Source: Polynucleobacter sp. MG-Unter2-18 (GTDB taxonomy: Bacteria; Pseudomonadota; Gammaproteobacteria; Burkholderiales; Burkholderiaceae). From it: 64,000 nt of DNA. The translations under genes were made by a program, and so were the position numbers. Within the stretch, counting starts at the first letter, position 1. The number at the start of each line of letters is the position of its first letter. The notes under the pieces are model-generated. The model had not been told where the DNA came from, made no database searches, and saw only the letters and a program-made list of their open reading frames with translations. The stretch spans positions 1,810,192 through 1,874,191 of the forward strand of contig NZ_CP061302.1 of NCBI RefSeq assembly GCF_018687675.1, written 5' to 3'. Positions 36,347 to 45,427 of the stretch are shown here, piece by piece.

Positions 36347-37683
36347 TTCTTCGCCCCTAAGACGACAATTTTCATTCGATCCATAGCTAAGTGTTTTTGG
36401 AACGACGCTTTGACCTGCTCAAGGTTAACCGCCTCCACTTGCTTAGTCCAAATCTCCATCGTATCAAGAGGCAAATTATTCCAAGCAATACTAGACACGT
36501 TATCTAGTAACTTACGGTTGTTATCAATTCGTAAAGGATAGCCATTGATCAAATTTGCTTTGGCTGCATCGAGCTCCGCTTGCGTTGGGCCATCAGCAAT
36601 AAATTGGGCAATAGTGGAACTCATTACTTCTAGAGCCAAAGTAGCTTGATCATTCTTCGTTTGTACGCCCGCCTGAAATATTCCTGCATCCTTACCGGGG
36701 GCAAAGTAACTAAACACGCTATAGGCAAGGCCACGTTTCTCGCGCACTTCCGACATGAGCCGAGATACAAAACCACCGCCACCCAAAATGTAGTTACCCA
36801 CCAGCAATGGGAAGAAATCGGGGTTATTACGAGTTACTGCAGTCATTCCCATAGCAATATGCGCTTGCTGTGAGTCAAATGGAATAGCAACTTCGCGCTG
36901 ACTTAAAGGCTCAACTGGTGAACGCTCAAACTCTGGCAACTTCGCTACAGGAGGTCCAGACTGAGGCACTCTTTGTAATAAGCTCTGAACAATCTCAGCA
37001 GCCTCGGCTTTGCTCACATCACCCACAATGCTGACAATCATTCGATCGCCACGGTAAAGCTGTTTATGAAACTGCTGTAGGTCGCTTGCGCTGATATTGG
37101 CAATACTTTTCACCGTTGGTGAATTGGCCAGCGGATAATCTCCATAAACTGATTTTCTAAAGCGACGATCCAAGACTGACTCCGGTTTAGTCTCCGACTC
37201 TAGCAATGCAGTAGTCATCCTTTGCTTCTCACGCGCTAAGATCTTTGCATCATATGTGGGCGCACTCAACATCGCTGAGGCCAATTGAACAGCCCGATCG
37301 CGTAAATCTTTGCGACTCAAAGTCCGAATACGCATGACAGCGCGCTCACCGCCAACAGAAATACCAAGGTTTGCACCAAGGTCTGCAATCTCATCAGCAA
37401 TCTGCGCCTCATTTAACAGGCCCTTATCAGATTTGGCGCCATAGTTCATGAGCCGCCCAGCCATAGTAGCTAAGCCACTCTTCACCCCTGGGTCATAACG
37501 ATCGCCTGCATCAATGCTGATCTCAATATCTACCATGGGCAACGCTTTGGTTTGCACTAAATAGGCTTGCGCGCCCTTGAAGGAGTCTAGCTTTTCAATA
37601 GGTAATATCGCGTGTGCTGATGTGCTTACTCCAACTATCAGCACAATTGCAAAACTGATTTGCGAGATGAATTTATTTGGCAT
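36343..37683 (-). CDS. M16-family peptidase-like protein, inactive-type subunit
   Basis: This is an exported protein of 446 residues from the ATG at 37683, chosen for its AGGAGG site just upstream. The signal peptide is about 1-25. Two M16/pitrilysin-type halves follow (about 30-220 and 225-445). The zinc motif HxxEH is not present in the first half, where LATMAGRLMNYGAKSD takes its place, so this is the non-catalytic partner type. The conserved RGLAYSVFSYFAPGKDAG region is in the second half. It overlaps the catalytic paralogue by 11 bases, and the two probably form a heterodimer in the periplasm. Substrate unknown. Confidence 0.92.
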   Translation of the reverse strand: MPNKFISQISFAIVLIVGVSTSAHAILPIEKLDSFKGAQAYLVQTKALPMVDIEISIDAGDRYDPGVKSGLATMAGRLMNYGAKSDKGLLNEAQIADEIADLGANLGISVGGERAVMRIRTLSRKDLRDRAVQLASAMLSAPTYDAKILAREKQRMTTALLESETKPESVLDRRFRKSVYGDYPLANSPTVKSIANISASDLQQFHKQLYRGDRMIVSIVGDVSKAEAAEIVQSLLQRVPQSGPPVAKLPEFERSPVEPLSQREVAIPFDSQQAHIAMGMTAVTRNNPDFFPLLVGNYILGGGGFVSRLMSEVREKRGLAYSVFSYFAPGKDAGIFQAGVQTKNDQATLALEVMSSTIAQFIADGPTQAELDAAKANLINGYPLRIDNNRKLLDNVSSIAWNNLPLDTMEIWTKQVEAVNLEQVKASFQKHLAMDRMKIVVLGAKK

Positions 37684-39058
37684 CACGATTGCCTCCTTGC
37701 TTAGCCTCACCCGACTGGCGTGGCTGTGGATCTAGTACTGCTATGGTGAGCCCCTCATCTACTAAATATTTTTTTGCAACGGCTTGAACTTGTGCGGGAG
37801 TAATGGTTTGCATCTTCTCCAACATCACATCAATATCTTTCCATGAGAATCCAGCCATCTCTGTACTACCGATTTCCATGGCTTGCCCAAAAATTGAGTC
37901 GCGCTTATATATCTGATCAGACAGAATACGTACCTTCACCCGCTTAAGCTCTGATTCTAAAATTCCTTTGTCAACAACTTCTTTCAAGGCTTTACGAATA
38001 CTGCTCTCCGCCTGCTGCACTGTCTTGCCTTTAGCCATACTGCTGCTAATGAAAAATAGTTCAGGTCCTCTAGAGATCATGTCATAACCGACGCCCACAT
38101 CATTTACTACTCGCTCTTGCTTTACTAGAGTACGATTCAAGCGTGCGTTGTCATAACCATCTAGTACAGCAGATAAAAGCTCTAGCGCATAAGGCTCATC
38201 ATCATCCAATCTCCCCACTTCTAGCTTGGGGACTTTCCATGCCATCGCTAGCTGTGCGCTGTCAGCAGGCGCTTTTACTTGCACTCGCTTAGTACCTTTT
38301 TGCACGGGTTCAATCTGGGGCTTACGCTCTGGTAACTCTCTTGCGGAAGCAACTCCATAGTATTTTTCTACTGCTCGTAAAATCACTTTAGGATCAACAT
38401 CACCTGCAATGACGACAGTTGCGTTATTCGGTTTGTACCAACTGCGATACCAATCGCGTGCATCTATTGCTTTCATATTGACTAAATCATTCATCCACCC
38501 AACTACCGGGTGACGATAAGGGGAGCTCATATATGCGGTGGCAGTGAGTGATTCATTGAGCAAGCTACTAGGGTTATCTTCCGTACGCAGGCGACGCTCT
38601 TCCATGACCACCTGAATTTCTTTCAGAAATTCCGCATCATCAAAATTGAGGTTAGACATACGATCAGCCTCTAACCTCATCACCTCATCTAACTTAGACT
38701 TTTCAACTTGCTGAAAGTAAGCCGTGTAATCACGAGAAGTGAAAGCATTTTCTCGACCACCCACTGCTGCAACTAAGCGGGAGAATTCCCCTGACTTTAC
38801 TTTATGGGTGCCCTTAAACATCATGTGCTCCAACACATGAGCCACTCCAGTCTTGCCATTCACCTCATCCATGGAGCCAGCACGGTACCAAACCATGTGC
38901 GCAACTGTAGGTGCGCGATGATCTTCCCGCACGATCAACTTGAGGCCATTGTAGAGTTGAAACTCGTGGGTATTTGCTTGGCCCACTTCTGGTGTTGCCA
39001 TAGCAATAGAAGAGCCGAGCAATAAATAGAGAGAAAAACTTAATAATGTGGAACGCAT
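37673..39058 (-). CDS. M16-family zinc metallopeptidase
   Basis: This exported pitrilysin-type protease has 461 residues from the ATG at 39058. That start is preceded by an AGGTGA site, and a GTG at 39070 is the alternative. The signal peptide is about 1-23. The inverted zinc motif is intact as HVLEHMMFKGT near residue 78, with the downstream Glu in the EEIQVVMEERRLR-type region. A second M16 domain follows. It is the active partner of the next gene and resembles bacterial processing peptidases. The pair is followed by rsmD, coaD and a ferredoxin gene. It is divergent from ftsY. Confidence 0.93.
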   Translation of the reverse strand: MRSTLLSFSLYLLLGSSIAMATPEVGQANTHEFQLYNGLKLIVREDHRAPTVAHMVWYRAGSMDEVNGKTGVAHVLEHMMFKGTHKVKSGEFSRLVAAVGGRENAFTSRDYTAYFQQVEKSKLDEVMRLEADRMSNLNFDDAEFLKEIQVVMEERRLRTEDNPSSLLNESLTATAYMSSPYRHPVVGWMNDLVNMKAIDARDWYRSWYKPNNATVVIAGDVDPKVILRAVEKYYGVASARELPERKPQIEPVQKGTKRVQVKAPADSAQLAMAWKVPKLEVGRLDDDEPYALELLSAVLDGYDNARLNRTLVKQERVVNDVGVGYDMISRGPELFFISSSMAKGKTVQQAESSIRKALKEVVDKGILESELKRVKVRILSDQIYKRDSIFGQAMEIGSTEMAGFSWKDIDVMLEKMQTITPAQVQAVAKKYLVDEGLTIAVLDPQPRQSGEAKQGGNRDAK

Positions 39059-39120
39059 CTGCAAGATCACCTATTCCTAGAATTTAATTGATAAGATGCA
39101 AGGATTAAATTGTATCGATT

Positions 39121-40011
39121 ATGTTCGGCCTACGTAAAACCCTCGGATCCCTATTCACATCCAATCAGACTGATCAAGCCTGGTTTGATGCCCTAGAAGA
39201 ATCTCTCATTCTGAGCGATGTGGGTTTGCCCACGACCGAACAACTGATTAGTAAGCTCCGTAAAGCCGCCAAATCGGAAAAGGCCAGTAGCGCGGAGGAA
39301 CTCAAGCAACTGCTGATCGAAGAAGTGGCGATACTCCTGAAATCTATGGAGCCCAATCCTAATCCCTTGTATGCCCATGAGCAAAAGACCACACCAGAGG
39401 TATGGCTAGTAATTGGGGTCAATGGCGCTGGCAAGACCACCACGATCGGTAAACTCTGCAAACTGTTTCAGTCTCAAGGCAAATCCGTCTTACTCGCAGC
39501 CGGTGACACTTTCCGAGCCGCAGCACGCAACCAGCTCCTTGAATGGGGTGGTCGCAATCAGGTCGATGTCATCATGCAAGAAAGTGGTGATGCGGCGGCA
39601 GTGGCACACGATGCCATTCATGCGGCGATTTCTCGCAAAAGCGATATCCTCATTATTGACACTGCTGGCAGACTGGCCACTCAAGACCATCTGATGGAAG
39701 AATTAAAGAAGGTGAAAAGAGTGATCGGTAAGGCCCTTCCTGGGGCACCTCACCAGACTTTACTGGTTCTAGATGGCAATACTGGTCAAAACGGTTTAAA
39801 CCAAGTCAGGGCCTTTCATGCTGCTTTAGAGCTTTCCGCCTTAATCGTGACTAAATTAGATGGCACTGCTAAGGGCGGGGTAATCTGTGCACTTGCCCAC
39901 ACCCTCAGCGATGGGCCAAAACCAGCGGTTTTAGCCTTAGGTAAAGGCGAGGGAATTGATGATTTAGCACCCTTCACGGCCGCACAGTATTCTTCTGAAT
40001 TATTCAATTAA
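39121..40011 (+). CDS. ftsY: Signal recognition particle receptor FtsY (short form)
   Basis: FtsY is the membrane receptor GTPase for SRP. The 296-residue protein has only the N and G domains. The acidic A region that makes E. coli FtsY about 497 residues is missing, and the first residues MFGLRKTLGSLF form a short amphipathic membrane-targeting helix. GTPase motifs are GVNGAGKTTTIGKLC near residue 100, DTFRAAARNQL, DTAGR and TKLDGTAKGG. It is followed by rpoH, but ftsE and ftsX are not between them as in E. coli. Confidence 0.97.
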   Translation: MFGLRKTLGSLFTSNQTDQAWFDALEESLILSDVGLPTTEQLISKLRKAAKSEKASSAEELKQLLIEEVAILLKSMEPNPNPLYAHEQKTTPEVWLVIGVNGAGKTTTIGKLCKLFQSQGKSVLLAAGDTFRAAARNQLLEWGGRNQVDVIMQESGDAAAVAHDAIHAAISRKSDILIIDTAGRLATQDHLMEELKKVKRVIGKALPGAPHQTLLVLDGNTGQNGLNQVRAFHAALELSALIVTKLDGTAKGGVICALAHTLSDGPKPAVLALGKGEGIDDLAPFTAAQYSSELFN

Positions 40012-40039
40012 ATCATACACTTATAGAAGTAAAAAACCA

Positions 40040-40066
40040 TTAGCACTCTCTTGACAAGAGTGCTAA
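40040..40066. promoter_or_regulatory. CIRCE operator (HrcA site) upstream of rpoH
   Basis: A perfect inverted repeat TTAGCACTC-N9-GAGTGCTAA occupies 40040-40066. This is the consensus CIRCE element bound by the heat-shock repressor HrcA. A TTGACA hexamer (40051-40056) lies in the spacer, so bound HrcA would cover the -35 site. It is 39 bases before the rpoH ATG. CIRCE is best known before groESL and dnaK. No other CIRCE was seen in the window. Confidence 0.92.
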
Positions 40067-40080
40067 AATAGAAATCTATT
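40051..40080 (+). promoter_or_regulatory. Probable rpoH promoter
   Basis: A consensus -35 TTGACA (40051-40056) sits inside the CIRCE spacer. The -10 is weaker: TCTATT (40075-40080) at 18 bases is the best match. The expected leader is about 20 bases, ending in a weak AAAAGAAA site before the ATG. Confidence 0.5.
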
Positions 40081-40104
40081 AATACCAAAAGTGTACAAAA
40101 GAAA

Positions 40105-41046
40105 ATGATTCTAAAGAAAGCATACAAACCGCAATTGCAAGCAAGGCAAACACTGCCAGCAGCGCAGACTGCCGCGGCTTCGCTTGCCTTTCCGATGCTG
40201 CCTTCCTTGGGGGTTGGCACACTCGACTCTTATATCTCCTATGTGAATCGAGTACCGATGCTCAGCGCTGCAGAGGAGCTGCACCTTGCGCAAGAATTTC
40301 GTCGCACTGAAAATGTCGATGCTGCGAAGACTTTAGTGCTCTCGCACCTTCGTTTAGTAGTTTCCGTTGCTCGTCAGTATTTAGGCTATGGCATTCCCCA
40401 TGCTGACTTAATTCAAGAAGGCAATATTGGCTTGATGAAGGCGGTTAAACGCTATGACCCTAACCAAGGTGCACGCTTAGTCTCTTACGCCATCCATTGG
40501 ATTAAGGCAGAGATTCATGAGTACATCCTTAAAAATTGGCGCTTGGTCAAAGTTGCTACAACGAAAGCACAACGTAAGTTGTTCTTTAATCTGCGTAGTA
40601 ACAAGCCTACTCTAGCCGCCCTAACACCTAATGAAGTTGAGGCTTTAGCGAAAGCACTTGATGTCAAAGGGTCAGACGTAAAAGAAATGGAGATGCGCCT
40701 TGCTGGTGGTGATGTTGCCTTAGAGGGTGATGACACCGATGACGAATCAGTCTATGCACCAATTCAGTGGTTAGCTGATAACAGTCAAGAGCCTACCGAA
40801 ATGATGGCTGCTGCTGCAACTGATGCATTACATGGTCCTCAGCTTGATCAAGCACTGATGGCATTAGACGAGCGTAGTCGAAATATTGTGCAGTCACGTT
40901 GGCTGGCTATGGATGCAGATGGCAATGGAACAAAAACATTACATGATCTCGCCAGTGAATATGGTATTTCTGCAGAGCGCGTTCGTCAGATTGAAACTGC
41001 TGCGCTCAAAAAGATGCGTAGTCTCTTACAAACCGAAGCTGCCTAA
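40105..41046 (+). CDS. rpoH: RNA polymerase sigma-32 factor
   Basis: RpoH directs transcription of heat-shock genes. The 313 residues have region 2 (LVLSHLRLVVSVARQYLGYG, DLIQEGNIGLMKAVKRYDP), the RpoH box QRKLFFNLR near residue 153, and region 4 with a helix-turn-helix (LHDLASEYGISAERVRQIE). A perfect CIRCE operator lies over its promoter, so HrcA repression is predicted. This would join the two known heat-shock control systems. It is convergent with the SCO gene. Confidence 0.97.
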   Translation: MILKKAYKPQLQARQTLPAAQTAAASLAFPMLPSLGVGTLDSYISYVNRVPMLSAAEELHLAQEFRRTENVDAAKTLVLSHLRLVVSVARQYLGYGIPHADLIQEGNIGLMKAVKRYDPNQGARLVSYAIHWIKAEIHEYILKNWRLVKVATTKAQRKLFFNLRSNKPTLAALTPNEVEALAKALDVKGSDVKEMEMRLAGGDVALEGDDTDDESVYAPIQWLADNSQEPTEMMAAAATDALHGPQLDQALMALDERSRNIVQSRWLAMDADGNGTKTLHDLASEYGISAERVRQIETAALKKMRSLLQTEAA

Positions 41047-41067
41047 ACAGCCTTCCCCTTCAAGCCT

Positions 41068-41679
41068 TTATTTCAGAAGTTCCTTCAAGTCTTGCGCCAA
41101 GGTCTCAGCACCTTGCGCATGCTTGATGTAAAGGCGTAAACGCCCCTCTGGATCAAAGACATAACTTCCCGCCATATGATCCATGGTGTATGAACCAGCA
41201 CTCGCGCCGGGCACCTTCTGGTAGTAAACCTTAAAATCCTTAGTCACTTTTTCTAAGGCTACTTCATCGGCTGGACGCAAGCCCAAGAAGCGCGAATCAA
41301 ATGCCGGCACATACTGTTTTAAGATTGCTGCGGTATCTCTTTGTGGGTCCACAGTTACAAACAGCACTTGCACCTTGTCTGCCTGAGGACCCAATAAAGT
41401 CATGACCTGCTGCATCTCAGTCAACGTCGTAGGACAAACATCCGGGCACTGCGTATAACCAAAGAACATCAAAACTGCTTTGCCTTTAAAGTCAGCGAGT
41501 GTTCTCACCTTTCCGTCAGGATCGAGCAAACTAAAGTCAGTACCAAATGCCTTGCTACCCGTAATATCCACGTTCTTAAAGCTCTGTTGCGGACTACAAG
41601 CTAGCAGAGTTAATCCGATCAGCGAGAGTACCAATAGGCGTGGGATACAAAAGTATGATTTTTGTAAATGCATCTTCAT
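41068..41679 (-). CDS. SCO1/SenC family copper chaperone
   Basis: This thioredoxin-fold lipoprotein delivers copper to the CuA site of cytochrome oxidase subunit II. It has 203 residues from the ATG at 41679. A lipoprotein signal ends in LTLLAC near residue 28. The copper-binding CxxxC is in FGYTQCPDVCPTTL near 82. The distal His is in YTMDHMAGSYVFDPEG. It is the last gene of the SURF1-ctaA-ctaB run and overlaps no regulatory element. The ctaB stop is at 41681, two bases upstream of this start. Confidence 0.95.
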   Translation of the reverse strand: MKMHLQKSYFCIPRLLVLSLIGLTLLACSPQQSFKNVDITGSKAFGTDFSLLDPDGKVRTLADFKGKAVLMFFGYTQCPDVCPTTLTEMQQVMTLLGPQADKVQVLFVTVDPQRDTAAILKQYVPAFDSRFLGLRPADEVALEKVTKDFKVYYQKVPGASAGSYTMDHMAGSYVFDPEGRLRLYIKHAQGAETLAQDLKELLK

Positions 41680-41680
41680 C

Positions 41681-42574
41681 TCAAATGAAATAGTGATCAA
41701 TTAATAGCGCTGCAAAAAGTAGAGATAAATACGTAATTGAAAAACGAAAAGTTTTCTTTGCTAACGCATCGCTGTAAGAAACAAATAAAGCAATGACATA
41801 TGCAAGGAAGATCAAACCCAGAATGATTGCTGAGATCAAATAGATCATGCCACTCATGCCATAAATGTATGGCAATAAAGTAGCCGCAATTAAGATCAAT
41901 GTATATAACAAAATATTGAGTAGCGTAAAGCGCTCTCCGTGCGTCACGGGCAGCATTGGTAAACCACTTTGCACATAATCATCACGACGGTATAAGGCAA
42001 GAGCCCAAAAGTGTGGCGGAGTCCAAACAAAAATGATCAACACCAAGAGCCAAGCTTCTGCTGACACAGTGTTGGTAACTGCCGCCCAACCTAAGGCAGG
42101 TGGCATAGCACCCGAGAGGCCACCAATGACAATATTCTGTGGTGTAGCAGGCTTTAGCAACCAGGTATAAATTACAGCGTAACCGACAAAAGTAGCCACG
42201 GTGAGCCACATGGTTAATGGATTGCAGAAGATCCACAAGATGACCATCCCCAAACCACCGAGAATGATCGAGAAAATAGTAATGTGAAAAGGCGTTACTT
42301 CACCAGTTGCAGACGGCCTCCAAGCAGTTCGCTTCATCTTGGCATCGACGGCTTGCTCGATTAAACAATTCATTGCAAAAGCGGCTCCTGCCAACAACCA
42401 AATCCCAACAATGCCGCCAATTAGAACTGGATAAGGCACCATACCGGGAGTAGCTAAGAACATGCCAATAATTGCACAAAATACTGCTAACTGCGTGACG
42501 CGGGGCTTAGTGAGAACCCAATATTGACGCCAACGTGGCATCGCTACAGGATTAGGGGAAGTTGGACTACTCAT
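41681..42574 (-). CDS. ctaB: Protoheme IX farnesyltransferase (heme O synthase)
   Basis: CtaB (CyoE/COX10) attaches the farnesyl chain to heme B. The 297-residue UbiA-family membrane protein has about nine hydrophobic segments. The substrate motif [20 protein letters not shown] is near residue 68, in place of the usual NDxxDxxxDxxxxRTxxRP. The first acidic positions are therefore partly changed (N-C-L-I-E), while the later Asp-x3-Lys-x-Arg-Thr part is kept. The ATG overlaps the ctaA stop by four bases. Confidence 0.95.
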   Translation of the reverse strand: MSSPTSPNPVAMPRWRQYWVLTKPRVTQLAVFCAIIGMFLATPGMVPYPVLIGGIVGIWLLAGAAFAMNCLIEQAVDAKMKRTAWRPSATGEVTPFHITIFSIILGGLGMVILWIFCNPLTMWLTVATFVGYAVIYTWLLKPATPQNIVIGGLSGAMPPALGWAAVTNTVSAEAWLLVLIIFVWTPPHFWALALYRRDDYVQSGLPMLPVTHGERFTLLNILLYTLILIAATLLPYIYGMSGMIYLISAIILGLIFLAYVIALFVSYSDALAKKTFRFSITYLSLLFAALLIDHYFI

Positions 42575-43701
42575 AATGATTTAGACATCTTCATGTGAAT
42601 GGGGGTACTCCAAGAGGACCATTGGACTAAACGAACCAAACAGAATACCAACGCAGCAGAACCTGCGGTGTGCATTAAGGCAGCAAGCAGGGGCCACTGA
42701 AAGACCACGTTAGAAATACCAGTCAGAGCCTGCAGAATGAGTAAACCTAGTAATAGCTTTGCAATTCTTGCCATTCCTAATGATTTGGAATTACTCAGAC
42801 CGAGAGCGCTTAGTCCCAAGGCGCCAAGAACCACTACAGCAACTATGGCAAATACGCGATGTGCCCAATGGATTGTTTGCAAAGCGACAGGGGTAATAGA
42901 TTCGCCTTGAGCATTCAAGCCTAAGCCGCGCCACAGGGTGAAGCCTTCCTGCCAAGCTGTTTCTGGCCAAAGACGATCCATGCAAGTCGGAAAATCAGGG
43001 CAAGCTAATACAGCGTAATTCGTACTCACCCATGCACCTAAAAAGATTTGCGTACTTAAAATTACTGCTGCAAGTAAAAGTAACTTTGCAGAAAGGGGCT
43101 TACTCTGTAGGCGAGTAGTTACTGGGGATTGATCTATCCACTCTTGTTGTGCATAAGTCGTTAGACATGCCAACAAAACCAAAGCCAACATCAAATGAAT
43201 TGTCACAATAATAGGCTGCAATTTCAGTGTGACCGTCCAAGCACCAAATGCCCCTTGAATACATACCAAAATCAGCAAACCAAGACTTCCTAATAGAGGC
43301 TTCTTGCCCAGGCTACGGAGCTTGCTCCAAGCAACTGCCACCTGAATCAAAATCAACGCTCCGACTGTCATTGCTAAATAGCGATGAATCATTTCAATCC
43401 AAGCTTTGATAACAGTCACAGGACCCGTAGGCATATTAGCTTCAGCTTGCTGAATCTCACTAATGGCGTGCCATGGATTTGATGTGCCATAACAACCAGG
43501 CCAATCAGGGCATCCCAGACCAGAGTCCGTTAAGCGAGTAAAAGCACCAAACACAATCAAATCAAAAGTCATGAAAACCAAGACCCAATTGAGCTTTTGG
43601 AAAAAGTTATAAGCCGGCCTAGTCCAGAGATAGGCCAGAGGTAGACCTGCAAAAACAATTGCAATTGCAGCTAACTCTGCAAGCAATAGCAAGCTACTCA
43701 T
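42571..43701 (-). CDS. ctaA: Heme A synthase (COX15/CtaA)
   Basis: CtaA oxidises the methyl group of heme O to the formyl group of heme A, needed for aa3-type oxidase. The 376-residue membrane protein has about eight helices and paired His ligands, including [15 protein letters not shown] and [14 protein letters not shown]. The loop [15 protein letters not shown] near residue 55 is typical, and a second cysteine pair CPDFPTC appears in the second half. The stop and start overlap with neighbours on both sides (four bases each), showing one operon. Confidence 0.96.
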   Translation of the reverse strand: MSSLLLLAELAAIAIVFAGLPLAYLWTRPAYNFFQKLNWVLVFMTFDLIVFGAFTRLTDSGLGCPDWPGCYGTSNPWHAISEIQQAEANMPTGPVTVIKAWIEMIHRYLAMTVGALILIQVAVAWSKLRSLGKKPLLGSLGLLILVCIQGAFGAWTVTLKLQPIIVTIHLMLALVLLACLTTYAQQEWIDQSPVTTRLQSKPLSAKLLLLAAVILSTQIFLGAWVSTNYAVLACPDFPTCMDRLWPETAWQEGFTLWRGLGLNAQGESITPVALQTIHWAHRVFAIVAVVVLGALGLSALGLSNSKSLGMARIAKLLLGLLILQALTGISNVVFQWPLLAALMHTAGSAALVFCLVRLVQWSSWSTPIHMKMSKSL

Positions 43702-44357
43702 TGCAATTTTTCACCCTTACGATTGAGGCGCAATAGCTTCTCTAGATCCTTTTTAATACTACCGAATTCTTTAGGCGAATTGGTCACCGGAAAAATCATC
43801 ATCTTGGCTGGGCTTGGATCAATCAACTGGATCTTCTGACCTGCTCCATCACGATTAAGCCACGCATCAAATTCAGATCTTAATTTAGGATCTACTGGCA
43901 AATCTACAATCTGAAATCCCGCTGTCTTTTGATCGTATGCCAGCAACACCTCTGGATCCACTGATTTGCCATCTGTATTGACCCACACTAGTTGAACTCG
44001 ACTACTTTCACGACCAACAGCAATGCGTAGTTGACGCATTAAAAATAGAGCCTCGAGACAAGTCTCATTTTTAATGGTGCATTCTCCAGCTGGCCTAGCG
44101 ACTAGTAAAGTCCACTTGCCATTGAAAGGAATATCAAACCAAGCGGGATTCATATCTTGTACTGGCTGAACTAGGGTTCCAAAGTTCGTCTTTCCACCCT
44201 CTGGCTTAAAAACGTAATACGCCAAATAAGAGGCGATCACTGGTGCCGCGCAAGCAAGCAACAATAGCAACATCTGAATACGCCCACGTCGAGTTTGCGT
44301 GTTAATTACAGATGCATCCGTTTGTGATGCTGGAATCAATAATTCTTTATCACTCAC
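43698..44357 (-). CDS. Cytochrome oxidase cluster membrane-anchored protein, unknown function
   Basis: I do not recognise a named family beyond a Burkholderiales protein always seen in this operon. The 219 residues have a cytosolic N-terminus and one membrane helix at about 30-51 (MLLLLLACAAPVIASYLAYY), then a periplasmic domain of about 165 residues. The part GKWTLLVARPAGECTIKNETC followed by a helix and VQLVWVNTDG resembles the SCO/thioredoxin fold. The CxxxC copper site is replaced by two cysteines spaced C-x6-C. A redox or copper-related assembly role is an inference. Starts and stops overlap with SURF1 and ctaA. Confidence 0.75.
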   Translation of the reverse strand: MSDKELLIPASQTDASVINTQTRRGRIQMLLLLLACAAPVIASYLAYYVFKPEGGKTNFGTLVQPVQDMNPAWFDIPFNGKWTLLVARPAGECTIKNETCLEALFLMRQLRIAVGRESSRVQLVWVNTDGKSVDPEVLLAYDQKTAGFQIVDLPVDPKLRSEFDAWLNRDGAGQKIQLIDPSPAKMMIFPVTNSPKEFGSIKKDLEKLLRLNRKGEKLQ

Positions 44358-45136
44358 CCTCTATCTCCATTCACAGCAAGCTCTCGCCGATATTTCATGA
44401 ACCCATTAATGAGCCAAAATAAAAATCCAGTTAATGCCAAAGCAAACCACTGGAATGCATAAGCATAATGGCGATCGACTCCGTTTGTTGGGGAGGGCCA
44501 ATTTCTTAACAAACCATCCTCTTTCGAAGAGCCAGACTCTCGAACAATGAATGGAAGTTGCCTCCATTCATGGCCTCGGGCCTCAAAAGCCAAATCAAAG
44601 TTCTGCTCAATCCGAGGACTTGATTGCGTAGCGTCCTTTTTTCCCAACTCATAAACCCTTCCAGGATGAGGGAAAGCAATTCCCTCAATAGTCACCACTT
44701 CACCTATTGTTTTAATTGGAGGTAACTCAATGCGATTTTCGTTATTACGAGGAGCCCAACCCCGATTAACCCAAAGTACAAGCTCTTGGCCATCTAATTT
44801 CAAAGGCATCATCACATAAAAACCAGATTGCCCTGCAACGCCAGTACTACCCTCAGGAATAGGGCGAGGACGGTTATCTAGCCAAATAGCCTCATCTTGA
44901 ATAAAACGTCCACGAGCTGAAATTCGGCGCTCTGTTGCCTGCTCTAGGGTCAAGCTATCGGCATTGGCATTCAGAATCGGCATTTGCAGTCTTGCACTTA
45001 AAGATTCACCCAAGCGAATCTTTTGCTCTGCTCGATTTAACTGCCAAATACCAGCGCCGCAGCCAACTACAATCACCAGAAGAGCTGATAATGTAGCGAC
45101 TATACGACTAGTAATTAAGCTAGAAAAAATATTCAC
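44354..45136 (-). CDS. SURF1 family oxidase assembly protein
   Basis: SURF1 (Shy1) helps insert heme A into oxidase subunit I. The 260 residues have membrane helices at about 10-30 and 222-242, flanking a periplasmic domain. The family features GIWQLNRAEQKIRLGESL and DNRPRPIPEG followed by GFYVMMPL and VNRGWAP are visible. The start is a GTG at 45136. It is divergent from the small DUF2909 gene with 14 bases between starts, and it heads the leftward run of SURF1, the 219-residue gene, ctaA, ctaB and SCO. Confidence 0.93.
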   Translation of the reverse strand: MNIFSSLITSRIVATLSALLVIVVGCGAGIWQLNRAEQKIRLGESLSARLQMPILNANADSLTLEQATERRISARGRFIQDEAIWLDNRPRPIPEGSTGVAGQSGFYVMMPLKLDGQELVLWVNRGWAPRNNENRIELPPIKTIGEVVTIEGIAFPHPGRVYELGKKDATQSSPRIEQNFDLAFEARGHEWRQLPFIVRESGSSKEDGLLRNWPSPTNGVDRHYAYAFQWFALALTGFLFWLINGFMKYRRELAVNGDRG

Positions 45137-45150
45137 AAGGGTACTTTGAG

Positions 45151-45363
45151 ATGAAATGGATTATTCCAATTGCACTACTAATTATTGTTGGAAGCTTGGG
45201 CTCAGCACTCTATTTCATGATGAAAGATAAGGGTCGTAGCTCAAGAATGGTTCAATCGCTTATGTTACGTATTGGACTTTCAATCGTACTCTTCTTGGGA
45301 ATTCTGATTGCCCACTACTTTGGCTATATCGAAGCTACTGGCGTTCGAGTGGGAACAAACTAA
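45151..45363 (+). CDS. Twin transmembrane protein (DUF2909)
   Basis: This 70-residue membrane protein has two helices, at about 3-22 and 40-60, separated by a basic loop KDKGRSSRM. It matches the DUF2909 family found inside betaproteobacterial cytochrome oxidase clusters. Function is unknown. It is the only rightward gene in the cluster. An AAGGG ribosome site is present and a strong bidirectional terminator follows the stop by 31 bases. Confidence 0.88.
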   Translation: MKWIIPIALLIIVGSLGSALYFMMKDKGRSSRMVQSLMLRIGLSIVLFLGILIAHYFGYIEATGVRVGTN

Positions 45364-45394
45364 GCTTCCTCCACCACCCATAAAGACTCAAAAC

Positions 45395-45421
45395 AAATCG
45401 GGGCTCTACGCCCCGATTTTT
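45395..45421. terminator. Bidirectional terminator between the DUF2909 gene and ctaE
   Basis: A 10-bp stem AAATCGGGGC (45395-45404) with GCCCCGATTT (45410-45419), loop TCTAC. It is followed by further T on the plus strand and preceded by A-rich sequence. It can serve both convergent genes. Confidence 0.88.
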
Positions 45422-45427
45422 ACTTCT

